This document shows positions 7,554 through 15,360 of a stretch of DNA of 29,263 bases, one piece after another. Position numbers and translations under genes: made by a program. Source of the stretch: Clostridia bacterium (GTDB lineage: Bacteria > Bacillota > Clostridia > Christensenellales > Aristaeellaceae). The stretch spans positions 1-29,263 of the forward strand of contig CAAEUQ010000149.1 of assembly GCA_900759005.1 (NCBI GenBank), read 5' to 3'. The notes beneath the pieces are model-generated. The model worked only from the letters and a program-made list of their open reading frames with translations, had not been told where the DNA came from and made no database searches. Numbering within the stretch: position 1 is the stretch's first letter; every line of letters begins with the position of its first letter.

Positions 7554-9110
7554 ATGAAGCGAATTTTTGCTCTGGTTCTGGCGCTGATGATGGCGCTCGC
7601 GATCGGCGCGTATGCCGAAGGCGGCTTGGATAAGGGCGGCGTGACGAACGCCACGGGCTATCCGATTACGAACGAGCCGATTACGCTGGATGTGGTCTGG
7701 TCGTATGCGTCGGCGCAGGATTTCTCGCAGATGCACGACGTGTTTGACTGGATCGAGAAGGAAACCAACATTCGCCTGAATCTGATCACCTACACCGAGG
7801 ACGATCAGGTTGCGCTGATGTTCGCGGGCGGCGAATATCCGGATTTCGCGGTGCGCATCAATGCGTCCGATCTGCAGCGCCAGAATGCTGTGGATGCGGG
7901 CGATCTGGTTCCGCTGGACGAATACATCGACACCTATTGCCCGACATGGAAGGCGTTTTTCGAAAAGTATGAGCTTACAAACAAGCTGACCCAGATCGAC
8001 GGCGAGCGCTTCACCCTTCCGTGGGTCAACTTCGCGGCGTACGATCGCCAGCTGCGCGACCTGCAGGTGATTTACGAGCCGTGGCTGAACGAGCTGGGCT
8101 TTGAAATGCCGACCACGATCGAGGAGCTGACCGCGTACCTGCGCGCGCTGAAAGCGGCGGCGGGCACCGGAACGATTCCGGAGAACGTAATGCCGCTGTA
8201 TTTCCTGTCCGGCAACTGGGTCGGCGGCGAATTCAACATCTATTCGCAGTTCGGCGTTTACATGGGCGGCGCGGACTATCTGGTTGCGGAGGACGGCAAG
8301 GTCAAGTATCAGGCGGTCAATCCCGCGATCAAGGAGCCGCTGAAGTGGATGCAGCAGATGTATAAGGAAGGCATCATCCCGTCCGAGTGCTTTACCGACG
8401 ACTGGTCGACCTATCTGACCCGCCGCCAGTCCGATCCGGTTCAGTGCGGCATTCACTATTCCTACGGCATGTACGTCGACGGCATGACCTGCCTGCCGCC
8501 GGTGAACGCGCAGAACGGCACGACCCCGTACCTGACCTCGCAGTCCAACGTTCCGAACGGCTATCATTGCTTCTATCTGTTCAAGGACAACGAATACCCC
8601 GTGGCGACGATGCGCCTGATGGAGTTCTTCGTTGAGAACGTTGAAAACATGACTAACCTCGCGATCGGTCTGCAAGGCGAGATGTGGGAGTACAACGCCG
8701 ATGGCAAGCGCTCTCAGATCAAGACTATGTACACTGAAGAGAGCAAGCCGATCAGCGGCGTGTGGAATCAGTTCCCGGGCATTCTCGCGGACGATTTCTA
8801 TGCCAACTGGGACAACAACGAGTTCACCGACGGCGGTATTCGCGCGGTTGAGTTCAACGAAAAGCTTATCGGCAAGACCGTTCCGCAGGAAATGAACGTC
8901 GTTTGCGGCGTGCTGGATGCGGAATCCTCCGCGATGATGAGCCAGTATTACACCGACATCTCCAACTGCCAGAAGGCGACCTTCGCGCGCTGGATCACCA
9001 CGGACGCCGACATCGACGCCGAGTGGGATGCGTACGTTGCGGAAATCGAGAGCTACAATCTCGCGGGCTGGCTGGAGCTGAAGCAGCAGGCTTACGATCT
9101 GCTCCATTGA
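7554..9110 (+). CDS. Sugar ABC transporter extracellular solute-binding protein (family 1, LplA/YtcQ-like)
   Basis: This 518-residue protein begins with a signal peptide (MKRIFALVLALMMALAIGAYAEGG) and then reads as a family-1 binding protein: ITLDVVWSYA, FDWIEKETNIRLNL, FAGGEYPDF, a central PTTIEELTAYLRALK motif, and a C-terminal tail. These proteins capture oligosaccharides outside the cell and deliver them to the permeases encoded next. No lipobox cysteine is visible after the hydrophobic core, unlike most Gram-positive binding proteins, so membrane tethering is not evident. GAGGAGA precedes the ATG at 7554. It is the first gene of the operon and a stable hairpin separates it from the permeases. 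The ligand cannot be read from sequence. Confidence 0.92.
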   Translation: MKRIFALVLALMMALAIGAYAEGGLDKGGVTNATGYPITNEPITLDVVWSYASAQDFSQMHDVFDWIEKETNIRLNLITYTEDDQVALMFAGGEYPDFAVRINASDLQRQNAVDAGDLVPLDEYIDTYCPTWKAFFEKYELTNKLTQIDGERFTLPWVNFAAYDRQLRDLQVIYEPWLNELGFEMPTTIEELTAYLRALKAAAGTGTIPENVMPLYFLSGNWVGGEFNIYSQFGVYMGGADYLVAEDGKVKYQAVNPAIKEPLKWMQQMYKEGIIPSECFTDDWSTYLTRRQSDPVQCGIHYSYGMYVDGMTCLPPVNAQNGTTPYLTSQSNVPNGYHCFYLFKDNEYPVATMRLMEFFVENVENMTNLAIGLQGEMWEYNADGKRSQIKTMYTEESKPISGVWNQFPGILADDFYANWDNNEFTDGGIRAVEFNEKLIGKTVPQEMNVVCGVLDAESSAMMSQYYTDISNCQKATFARWITTDADIDAEWDAYVAEIESYNLAGWLELKQQAYDLLH

Positions 9111-9127
9111 TTTAAGCACATTGTTGG

Positions 9128-9157
9128 GGGATCGTTTTCAGGATCGGAAACGATCCC
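9128..9157 (+). promoter_or_regulatory. Intercistronic hairpin between binding protein and permease genes
   Basis: GGGATCGTTTTC (9128-9139) pairs with GGAAACGATCCC (9146-9157), a 12-bp stem with one wobble and a six-base loop. The next T-run (9173-9177) is 16 bases away, so it is not a standard terminator. Such hairpins after binding-protein genes typically protect upstream mRNA and raise binding-protein output relative to permeases. Confidence 0.65.
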
Positions 9158-9202
9158 TCATCTGAAAAAGAGTTTTTCAACCGCATGAAGGGGAGAGTAA
9201 CG

Positions 9203-10147
9203 GTGGACAGAATTCGATACGATCGCTCCCACAACCGGAAGACGCTGGGCAAAAGGATTTTGCGCCACTGGGAGTTGTACCTGTTTCTGGTTCCGGCGCT
9301 TGTGTATATCATCGTGATGAATTACGGCCCGATGTACGGCGTATTGATCGCGTTTCAGGATTACAAGCCGCGCAAGGGAATGTCCGGAAGCGAATGGGTA
9401 GGACTGAAGCACTTCATCCGGCTGTTTGGAATGGCGAATTTCGGAACCTACATGAAAAATACGCTGATTCTGAGCTTCTATTCGCTTCTGGCGGGCTTTC
9501 CGCTGCCGATCGTTCTGGCGCTGGCAATGAATTCGAGCCGGCATCGGGGATTTGCGAAGGTGGTTCAGACGGCGACCTATGCGCCGCATTTCATTTCGAT
9601 GGTCGTTGTGGTTTCGATGATCAACGTGATCTTCGCGCCGACGACGGGCATTGTATCGAGCATTCTCAACAAACTCGGAATCATTCACGGACCGCTGACA
9701 ACGCTGATGACCGCGGAGGCGTTTCCGCATTTGTACGTCTGGAGCGGCGTGTGGCAGAGCCTCGGATGGGACAGTATCATTTACATGGGCGCGCTGAGCA
9801 GCGTGGACGATTCGCTGCACGAGGCGGCGCTGATCGACGGCGCGACGAAATGGCAGAGAATCGTTCATATCGATTTTGCTATGATTTTGCCGACGATCGT
9901 GGTCATGCTGATTCTCCGGTCGGGCAGCATTCTGAGCGTCGGGTTTGAAAAAGCGTTCCTGATGCAGAACGATCTGAACCTCGCGCGTTCGGAGATTATC
10001 AGCACGTATACCTATAAGATGGGCATCAGCCAGGGACAGTACAGCTTCTCGTCCGCGCTGGGACTGTTCAATTCGGTGATCAATTTCGCAATGGTCATGC
10101 TGGTGAATTTCATTTCCAGAAAAGTGACCGAGACTTCGCTGTGGTAA
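9203..10147 (+). CDS. Sugar ABC transporter permease 1 (LplB/YteP-like)
   Basis: This is an inner-membrane permease of the CUT1 sugar importer class. I prefer the GTG at 9203 because AAGGGGAGAG lies six bases before it; an in-frame ATG at 9185 has no good ribosome site and would add six residues. The 314-residue protein has about six membrane segments beginning with ELYLFLVPALVYIIV, and carries the EAA-loop signature EAALIDGATKWQRIVHIDFA in its second half, which docks on the ATPase. Together with the next gene it forms the heterodimeric channel. No ATPase gene occurs in the operon, so a shared MsmX/UgpC-type ATPase is presumably supplied from elsewhere, as is usual for this class. Confidence 0.93.
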   Translation: MDRIRYDRSHNRKTLGKRILRHWELYLFLVPALVYIIVMNYGPMYGVLIAFQDYKPRKGMSGSEWVGLKHFIRLFGMANFGTYMKNTLILSFYSLLAGFPLPIVLALAMNSSRHRGFAKVVQTATYAPHFISMVVVVSMINVIFAPTTGIVSSILNKLGIIHGPLTTLMTAEAFPHLYVWSGVWQSLGWDSIIYMGALSSVDDSLHEAALIDGATKWQRIVHIDFAMILPTIVVMLILRSGSILSVGFEKAFLMQNDLNLARSEIISTYTYKMGISQGQYSFSSALGLFNSVINFAMVMLVNFISRKVTETSLW

Positions 10148-10156
10148 GGGGGGAGC

Positions 10157-11068
10157 ATGATGTCCGGCAAAAATCAAATGCGTCAGCTGCGGTCCGACCG
10201 GGTGTTGGATGGCGTGATTCTCGCGATCATGATTCTGCTCCTGCTGGCGGCGGTGTATCCGCTTTACTTCGTGGTGATCGCGTCGTTCAGCGATCCGAGC
10301 CGCGTGGTGGCGGGCAAGGTCGTGCTCTGGCCGAGCGGTTTTACGCTCGCGGGCTATCGGCGCGTGCTCGAATACGAGAAAATCTGGATGGGCTATCGGA
10401 ATACGCTTCTGTATACGGTGAGCCATACGGTGATCGCGACGTTCGCAACGCTTCTGACCGGATTCGCGCTTTCGAGGAAATCGCTGCCCGGGCGCAGGGG
10501 AATCATGCTGTTTATGGCGTTTACGATGTATTTTTCCGGCGGCATGATTCCGAGCTATCTGCTTTTGAAGCAGCTCGGCTTCGTCGGAAATCCGTATCTG
10601 TATGTGCTGATCGGCTCGGTCAGCGTTTACAATGTGATCATCACGCGCACATTTATGGAATCGAACATTCCGGATACGCTGATGGAGGCGGCACAGATCG
10701 ACGGATGCAGCATGCGCAGATTCTTTATCAGCATCGTGCTGCCGCTTTCGCCGGCGATCATCGCGATTCTCGCGCTGTTTTACGCGGTCGGTCAGTGGAA
10801 CAGCTGGTTCAATGCCATGCTTTACCTGCGCGATAATCAGATGCCGCTTCAGAATATCCTGAGAAACATCCTGAAAACGTCGAGTTTAACGAGCGAAATG
10901 GGCATGGAATCCGCGATCGGCAGTTCCGATGCGGACGCGCAGACGCTGGCAGTGGAATCGATGCGCTATGCGGTGATCATCGTTTCGTCGCTGCCGGTGA
11001 TGTGCCTGTACCCGTTTGTGCAGAAGTATTTCATCAAAGGCATTATGGTTGGCGCCATCAAGGGATAG
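10157..11068 (+). CDS. Sugar ABC transporter permease 2 (LplC/YtcP-like)
   Basis: This 303-residue protein is the second CUT1 permease. It begins with MMSGKNQMRQLRSDRVLDG, has an N-terminal membrane segment (VILAIMILLLLAAVYPLYFVV) and a YPLYFVVIASFSDP signature typical of the YtcP side, several further membrane segments, and the EAA motif EAAQIDGCSMRRFFISIVLP. It ends in the usual IKG-type tail (GAIKG). GGGGGGAG precedes the paired ATG codons at 10157/10160, and the gap from permease 1 is only nine bases, so they are co-translated. It pairs with permease 1 to move the sugar across the membrane. Confidence 0.93.
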   Translation: MMSGKNQMRQLRSDRVLDGVILAIMILLLLAAVYPLYFVVIASFSDPSRVVAGKVVLWPSGFTLAGYRRVLEYEKIWMGYRNTLLYTVSHTVIATFATLLTGFALSRKSLPGRRGIMLFMAFTMYFSGGMIPSYLLLKQLGFVGNPYLYVLIGSVSVYNVIITRTFMESNIPDTLMEAAQIDGCSMRRFFISIVLPLSPAIIAILALFYAVGQWNSWFNAMLYLRDNQMPLQNILRNILKTSSLTSEMGMESAIGSSDADAQTLAVESMRYAVIIVSSLPVMCLYPFVQKYFIKGIMVGAIKG

Positions 11069-11079
11069 GAGGAAAACGT

Positions 11080-12480
11080 ATGCGTGGAAATACCGGCTGG
11101 AATTATAAGCCGTATACCCGCCTGATCGATATGGACGTGCGCGAAAAGCCGTTTATCTGCCGCGTCGCACCGTTCGAGACGGGATTTGAGATTCAATGGT
11201 TTGATCATGGTCAGCCCGAGGGCGGACACGCGCTGTATTATCGGGGCTATGCGTCCCTTAAGGAATGGAATATCGTTCCGCTTGAGGGCGATACCGCGCG
11301 GATCGAAAACCTGATCGAGGAGCACGATTATGAATTCAAGGTCGTGCGCACGGACGACACGGGCGAATCCGGCGTTCGCCTTGCGCGCACGGGCTTTGTT
11401 CCCGGAACGGTGGTCAATTACCTGCATCCGGAGGACAAAACATATGCGTTTTCCGGACACAGCCTTTGCTCGCCGACGATTGTGAAGCTCCCAAGCGGCG
11501 ATCTGATGACCGCGATGGACGTGTTTACGGGGCAGTTCGGCAACAGCAAACTCACGCTCCTGTTCAAATCGAAGGACGGCGGAAAGACCTGGCGCTATGT
11601 TACGGACATCTATCCGAGCTTCTGGCCGAAGCTGTTCGTGCATAAGGGGAAGCTCTATCTGTTCTCCGGAACGCAGGATTACGGCGATATGGTGATCGGC
11701 AGGTCGGATGACGAGGGCGAAACGTGGACGAACCCCACGCACATCATTTCCGGCTGCGGCCCGAATGAAATGGGCCCGCATAAGGGCCCGATGCCGGTAA
11801 TCGAATTCAACCACCGGCTGTATACCGCGATCGATTACGGCTGCTGGCGACATCAGCAGCATTCGAACGGACTTTTGTCCATTGATGTGGACGACGATCT
11901 GCTCGATGCGGCGAACTGGCGCTTTACGCCGTTTACGCGCTATGATCCGAATTGGGAAAACGCGCCGAAGGGCTTCTGCCCCGGCTGTATCGAGGGCAAT
12001 GCGGTCGTGTCGCCGGACGGCGTGATCAGTAATTACCTGAGAATTGATCACCCGAACTGTGTTCCGAAATACGGGCGCGCGGTGGTGCTGCGCGGAAAGA
12101 ACGACGATCCCGAGGCGAAGCTCGAACTGGATCGCATCGTCGATTGCCCGCTCGGCAGCAATTCGAAATTCCAACTGTATCAGGACCCGGTTACGAAGAA
12201 ATACATCATGATCGGTACCGAGCAGGCGGAGGACAAGCCGAATCGCACCGTGCTTTCGATGGCGGTTTCGGAGGACTTTTATACGTGGAAGGTCGTTAAA
12301 CGCATTCTCGATTATCGCCATGCGGATCCGGCGCATGTGGGCTTCCAGTATCCCGACTGGATGTTTGACGGCGACGATATTCTGCTTCTGGTACGCACGG
12401 CGTTTGGGAGATCGTTCAATTTCCACGATGCGAATTACCAGTGCTTCATCCGAATTGAAAACTTCCGGCAGTATCTGTAA
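11080..12480 (+). CDS. Cytoplasmic sialidase-like / Asp-box (BNR) beta-propeller protein
   Basis: AGGAGGA at 11067 and ATG at 11080 give a 466-residue protein without a signal peptide or membrane segment. The first ~115 residues resemble a fibronectin-III-like beta domain ending in YEFKVVRTDDTGESG. The rest looks like a six-bladed propeller with two clear Asp boxes, SKDGGKTW and SDDEGETW, plus blade motifs LFVHKGKLYLFSG and DYGDMVIGRS. This fold is shared by exo-alpha-sialidases, several polysaccharide lyases and other glycosidases; I see no certain RIP arginine motif, so sialidase activity is not established. Its place between an importer and an aldolase implies intracellular processing of an imported oligosaccharide. 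Fold assignment is fairly secure; reaction is not. Confidence 0.75.
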   Translation: MRGNTGWNYKPYTRLIDMDVREKPFICRVAPFETGFEIQWFDHGQPEGGHALYYRGYASLKEWNIVPLEGDTARIENLIEEHDYEFKVVRTDDTGESGVRLARTGFVPGTVVNYLHPEDKTYAFSGHSLCSPTIVKLPSGDLMTAMDVFTGQFGNSKLTLLFKSKDGGKTWRYVTDIYPSFWPKLFVHKGKLYLFSGTQDYGDMVIGRSDDEGETWTNPTHIISGCGPNEMGPHKGPMPVIEFNHRLYTAIDYGCWRHQQHSNGLLSIDVDDDLLDAANWRFTPFTRYDPNWENAPKGFCPGCIEGNAVVSPDGVISNYLRIDHPNCVPKYGRAVVLRGKNDDPEAKLELDRIVDCPLGSNSKFQLYQDPVTKKYIMIGTEQAEDKPNRTVLSMAVSEDFYTWKVVKRILDYRHADPAHVGFQYPDWMFDGDDILLLVRTAFGRSFNFHDANYQCFIRIENFRQYL

Positions 12481-12494
12481 AAGGGGATAGAATA

Positions 12495-13379
12495 ATGGAT
12501 AGAAAAACTCTGTACGGCGTGGTCTGCGCGTCGATTTGCCCGATGAACGAGGATGGATCGGTTGATTACGCGTCCGTGCGCACGCTGACGCGCCATCTGG
12601 TCGATCACGGCATCCACTGCCTGTATCCGAATGGAACGAACGGCGAAAGCCTGTCGCTGACGGAGGACGAGCGCAGGCAGATCGCGCGCATCATTGCCGA
12701 GGAAAACGCCGGGAAGGCGGTGCTGTACATTCAGTGCGGTGCGGCGACGGTGGAAGAAAGCTATTGCCACGTCCGGTTCAGCCGCGAAATCGGTACGGAC
12801 GGCGCGGGACTTATGACGCCGGTATTCTTTGCAATGGATGATTCCGCGATGCTGAAATATTACGAGGACATCCTCAATGAGATTACTGATTTTCCGATTT
12901 ACGCCTATAACATTCCCACGCGCAGCGGAAACGATTTGAAGCCCGCGGTGCTCGGAACGCTGATGCGCAAATATGAAAACATGATCGGCGTGAAATACAG
13001 CTTCCCGGATGTAACGCGGCTTCAGCAGTACATCACCTGCTGCCCCGGACGGCACGCATCCGTGCTGGTCGGCAGCGATGCAATCGCGACGGGCTGCTTC
13101 GTATCCGGCGGCGACGGCTGGGTGTCCGGCCCGAGCGCCGTCTGGCCCGAAAGACACGTGGCGCTGTACGATGCGCTGAAGGCGGGCGAAATGGAGAAGG
13201 CGCGCGAAATTCAGTATTCGATCATCGATACCGCGCGGCGAATGTCCGATATTCCGGAAATTCCGGCGATCAAGTATATGCTGAAAAAGATGGGCGTAAT
13301 CCAATGCGACGTGTGCCGTATGCCGCTGCGCCCGCTGACCGAAGCGGAAAAAGCGCGGTTGGATGAATTGATTGGGTAA
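12495..13379 (+). CDS. Dihydrodipicolinate synthase / N-acetylneuraminate lyase family aldolase
   Basis: This 294-residue protein is a class I (Schiff-base) pyruvate aldolase of the DapA/NanA superfamily. It shows the phosphate/carboxylate loop NGTNGESLSLTEDER (residues 46-60), the catalytic tyrosine in AYNIPTRSG (Y138), and the Schiff-base lysine in IGVKYS (K167), within a TIM barrel of usual length. It is the last gene of the importer operon, preceded by AGGGGATAG at good spacing and followed by a terminator. Location in a sugar operon argues for cleaving a 2-keto-3-deoxy acid (such as KDG-type or N-acetylneuraminate) rather than for lysine synthesis. The family does not settle the substrate: sialate would fit if the previous gene is a true sialidase, and a keto-deoxy sugar acid if it is a lyase. 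Confidence 0.88.
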   Translation: MDRKTLYGVVCASICPMNEDGSVDYASVRTLTRHLVDHGIHCLYPNGTNGESLSLTEDERRQIARIIAEENAGKAVLYIQCGAATVEESYCHVRFSREIGTDGAGLMTPVFFAMDDSAMLKYYEDILNEITDFPIYAYNIPTRSGNDLKPAVLGTLMRKYENMIGVKYSFPDVTRLQQYITCCPGRHASVLVGSDAIATGCFVSGGDGWVSGPSAVWPERHVALYDALKAGEMEKAREIQYSIIDTARRMSDIPEIPAIKYMLKKMGVIQCDVCRMPLRPLTEAEKARLDELIG

Positions 13380-13391
13380 ATAAACTTTGAA

Positions 13392-13432
13392 GCGTCCGGA
13401 CATCGATGCAATGTCCGGGCGCTGTGCTTTTG
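13392..13432 (+). terminator. Terminator of the sugar operon
   Basis: GCGTCCGGACAT (13392-13403) pairs with ATGTCCGGGCGC (13411-13422) with one wobble and a seven-base loop, followed by TGTGCTTTT. It begins 13 bases after the aldolase stop codon. Confidence 0.75.
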
Positions 13433-13449
13433 GCAAATCATGCTTCACG

Positions 13450-13505
13450 CGCTTGCCAAGCGGCGATTCTGAATATATAATGTAAATAGATTTCAGTGGC
13501 AAGCG
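13450..13505 (+). repeat. 9-bp inverted repeat bracketing a promoter
   Basis: CGCTTGCCA (13450-13458) and TGGCAAGCG (13497-13505) are perfect inverse copies 38 bases apart. The left copy contains the -35 hexamer; the right copy ends just before the ribosome site. A third element, TTGGCAA at 13430-13436, is also complementary to the left copy. A repressor pair with looping, or alternative mRNA/DNA pairing, would explain the arrangement. Confidence 0.6.
13453..13481 (+). promoter_or_regulatory. Sigma-A promoter for the multi-pass membrane protein gene
   Basis: TTGCCA (13453-13458), a 17-base spacer and a perfect TATAAT (13476-13481) lie 39 bases upstream of the chosen ATG at 13521. Confidence 0.75.
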
Positions 13506-13520
13506 TTGGGAGGCGAGAAA

Positions 13521-14198
13521 ATGATGCGCATAACGAAAAGCGAAGCGATGGACTATGTTACTTCTTTGCCGTCCCATAATCAAATAAAAAGCGACGGTTA
13601 CTGGATTAGGGGATTTGCATTTGTAATGACGGCGGTTGCCTGCTGTACCTTGGGCACGATGAATATCGCTTTCGCGTTCGTGTGTGCCGCCGTGTTTGGG
13701 ATTGCATTGATTACGGGCTGCAAATTCATCATGAATAAATGCAAAATTGCGCATTATGTATTGCTTTCGGATTCATTTGTGTTTTTATCGTGCTCAGTGA
13801 GCCTTGCGATGATTACCGCATACATTATTTATAAAATAAGCGGGAATTTAGCAATCGGTTTTGCAGTGACTATTTCAATCAACGCTATAGACATATTTTT
13901 TGTGGCAGTCCATGTGCGAACCATGATCAAAAGGCGGCTATACAAGCAAGAGAAAAACGGCGGCGCGAGTGCAGCGGCGCTGCTGGGGCTCGGCGGTGCC
14001 GGACTGGGCTGGGCATTGGCAAAACACCTTTTTGCCGGCACTGCGGGTGATCAACAGCTGAGCGTTCTGGCAGCGATCACATTATTGCTTGGACTCCTAT
14101 TCAATTTCGGCTTGGCTGGATTTGTAAAATACTATTGCTACAGAATAATCGAACAAACCGAACGCGAAAGCGGACAAATGCGTAATACGCTCGATTAA
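13521..14198 (+). CDS. Multi-pass membrane protein of unknown function
   Basis: I do not recognise this 225-residue protein. ATG at 13521 follows GGAGGCGAG; an upstream in-frame TTG at 13506 lies inside the ribosome site. Hydrophobic segments are evident around residues 30-47, 47-65, 73-98, 102-122 and, after a basic loop (RTMIKRRLYKQEKNGG), two more near the glycine-rich AALLGLGGAGLGWALAKHLF and LSVLAAITLLLGLLFNFGLAGF, giving about six membrane passes. Tails are polar and probably cytoplasmic. It has its own promoter bracketed by an inverted repeat and stands alone. Codon choice is less GC-rich than in the preceding operon, hinting at a different origin. Confidence 0.7.
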   Translation: MMRITKSEAMDYVTSLPSHNQIKSDGYWIRGFAFVMTAVACCTLGTMNIAFAFVCAAVFGIALITGCKFIMNKCKIAHYVLLSDSFVFLSCSVSLAMITAYIIYKISGNLAIGFAVTISINAIDIFFVAVHVRTMIKRRLYKQEKNGGASAAALLGLGGAGLGWALAKHLFAGTAGDQQLSVLAAITLLLGLLFNFGLAGFVKYYCYRIIEQTERESGQMRNTLD

Positions 14199-14219
14199 CA
14201 GCGCATTGCTCGCGAATTC

Positions 14220-14249
14220 TTGACAATTTCGGCAAGCACATAGTAAAAT
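14220..14249 (+). promoter_or_regulatory. Sigma-A promoter of the 150-residue hypothetical gene
   Basis: TTGACA (14220-14225), an 18-base spacer and TAAAAT (14244-14249). The predicted start near 14256 gives a leader of about 45 bases before the ATG at 14303. Confidence 0.75.
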
Positions 14250-14302
14250 GCAATTACGATGTGCGGCGGCTGAAACATTTTGATTTTGCGGAGGATTATC
14301 GA

Positions 14303-14755
14303 ATGAACGTTGGCATTGAATTTATTTTGAATTCGCTTGATGACGATACGATTCTCGCAAAAATCCTGCCTGACGATTTTTTGCAGGCGCATCCCCTTTT
14401 CTGGAGAATCGATTGCCTGTCTTTATTATATGGCGAAATGCTGGAAGGAATCTTTTCGCCGCAGCAGCTCTCTGCGTTCCTTCAAAACGAAATCATGCTC
14501 GATACGATTCGAATCTGCGGCTTTTGCAGTAAAGAAGACGCAGCCGCTGCGCCAAGGCTCAAAACGTATGACGAATACGTCCATAGCGAATGCGTAATGG
14601 CGATTCGCTGTGTCGATTCGTTCTATTTCAATATATATGCAAAGGACGCGGCGGCGCTGGCGGAATTGGAAGCGGCGTGCCGCTTGCTGGATTGCGAAGC
14701 GTTCAGGCTCGTTACCGAAGAAAACGATTCGCTGACATCTCTTCTCGCCTATTGA
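14303..14755 (+). CDS. Hypothetical protein, 150 residues
   Basis: I do not recognise this protein. The start at 14303 (MNVGIEFILNSLDDD) follows GCGGAGGA at seven bases; a GTG at 14261 in the same frame is too close to the promoter. It is soluble, acidic and rich in leucine, alanine and cysteine (CLSL, ICGFCSKED, SECVMAIRC, ACRLLDCEA), with predicted mixed helices and strands and no signal peptide. No catalytic motif is evident; an immunity-protein or small sensor role is possible but not supported by motifs. Its last seven bases overlap the tail of the minus-strand ABC remnant, so the two are convergent. Confidence 0.65.
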   Translation: MNVGIEFILNSLDDDTILAKILPDDFLQAHPLFWRIDCLSLLYGEMLEGIFSPQQLSAFLQNEIMLDTIRICGFCSKEDAAAAPRLKTYDEYVHSECVMAIRCVDSFYFNIYAKDAAALAELEAACRLLDCEAFRLVTEENDSLTSLLAY

Positions 14756-15231
14756 ACGGCAATGCCGCACCGTCCATCCCGAATTTGCAAAATAGAATCG
14801 CACCGCTTCGCCACGTTGGCATCGTGGGTGGCAAGAATCAGAATCGACTGCGGATGGACGAGCGAAAGCAGAACATCCAGAATGATTGCCGTATTCCCGG
14901 AATCCAGCGCGCCCTCCTGCCCGCCCAACGCAATGCCGTCGGACGTATCCGCGTCGGCAATTAGCGCGTATCCGTTGATCGTGCCTGCGGCGTATTCCGC
15001 ATGCAGCGCATTGTACGCTTCCGCAGGGGAAATTGGCTGCTAAAACGCAATCTTTGCCGTTCGCTGCGCGTACCACGGCGTTTGCAGCTCGCGATTCCGC
15101 GCAACGGAAGCGACGATGATCACGCCCAGCGCGGCGATCAGCATTCCAAGAAAGATCAGCGTCAGAATTCTCTTTCTGCGCAGAAATTTACTGCGCATAC
15201 AGCCAAGCAAATACCCCGTGCTCAAATTCAT
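14749..15231 (-). pseudogene. Decayed ABC-transporter fusion (permease start joined to ATPase tail)
   Basis: Read on the minus strand from ATG 15231, the frame starts with a short basic leader and one membrane helix (ILTLIFLGMLIAALGVIIVA), reaches a TAG at 15042-15040, and then stays open in the same frame for 96 codons. The end of this second part is the tail of an ABC ATPase: GGQ directly joined to EGALDSGN (D-loop), then ILILATHDANVAKRCD (H-loop) and ILQIRDGRC. Walker A, most of the signature helix and Walker B are missing. The most economical reading is a deletion that fused a permease N-terminus to an ATPase C-terminus, plus a nonsense mutation. A non-canonical intact protein is unlikely. 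Confidence 0.6.
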
Positions 15232-15346
15232 CCCTCCCATGGCGCGTGTTTCCGTTTCCAATTTGAAAATGCAAATGGCGGCGCGTTTGTTGCAGCAATC
15301 CTGAAAATAATTTTTGAATCTGCTATCGATGTTTTTTACATTGGCG

Positions 15347-15355
15347 TGCTATAAT
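15347..15355 (+). promoter_or_regulatory. Extended -10 promoter TGCTATAAT
   Basis: TGCTATAAT is a perfect extended -10 element (TGn-TATAAT). No good -35 is present at 17 bases, which extended -10 promoters tolerate. It points to the right, into the short region ending at the hairpin near 15442-15481; no normal gene follows on that strand. Confidence 0.5.
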
Positions 15356-15360
15356 CCGCT

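Noticed and set aside
7326..9119. 597-codon minus-strand frame opposite the binding-protein gene
   Set aside because: GC-rich genes with many GNN/NNC codons leave the opposite strand open; the plus strand clearly encodes the solute-binding protein.
14426..15076. 216-codon minus-strand frame across the ABC remnant
   Set aside because: It is in a different frame from the recognisable ATPase tail and has an arginine/cysteine-rich shadow composition.
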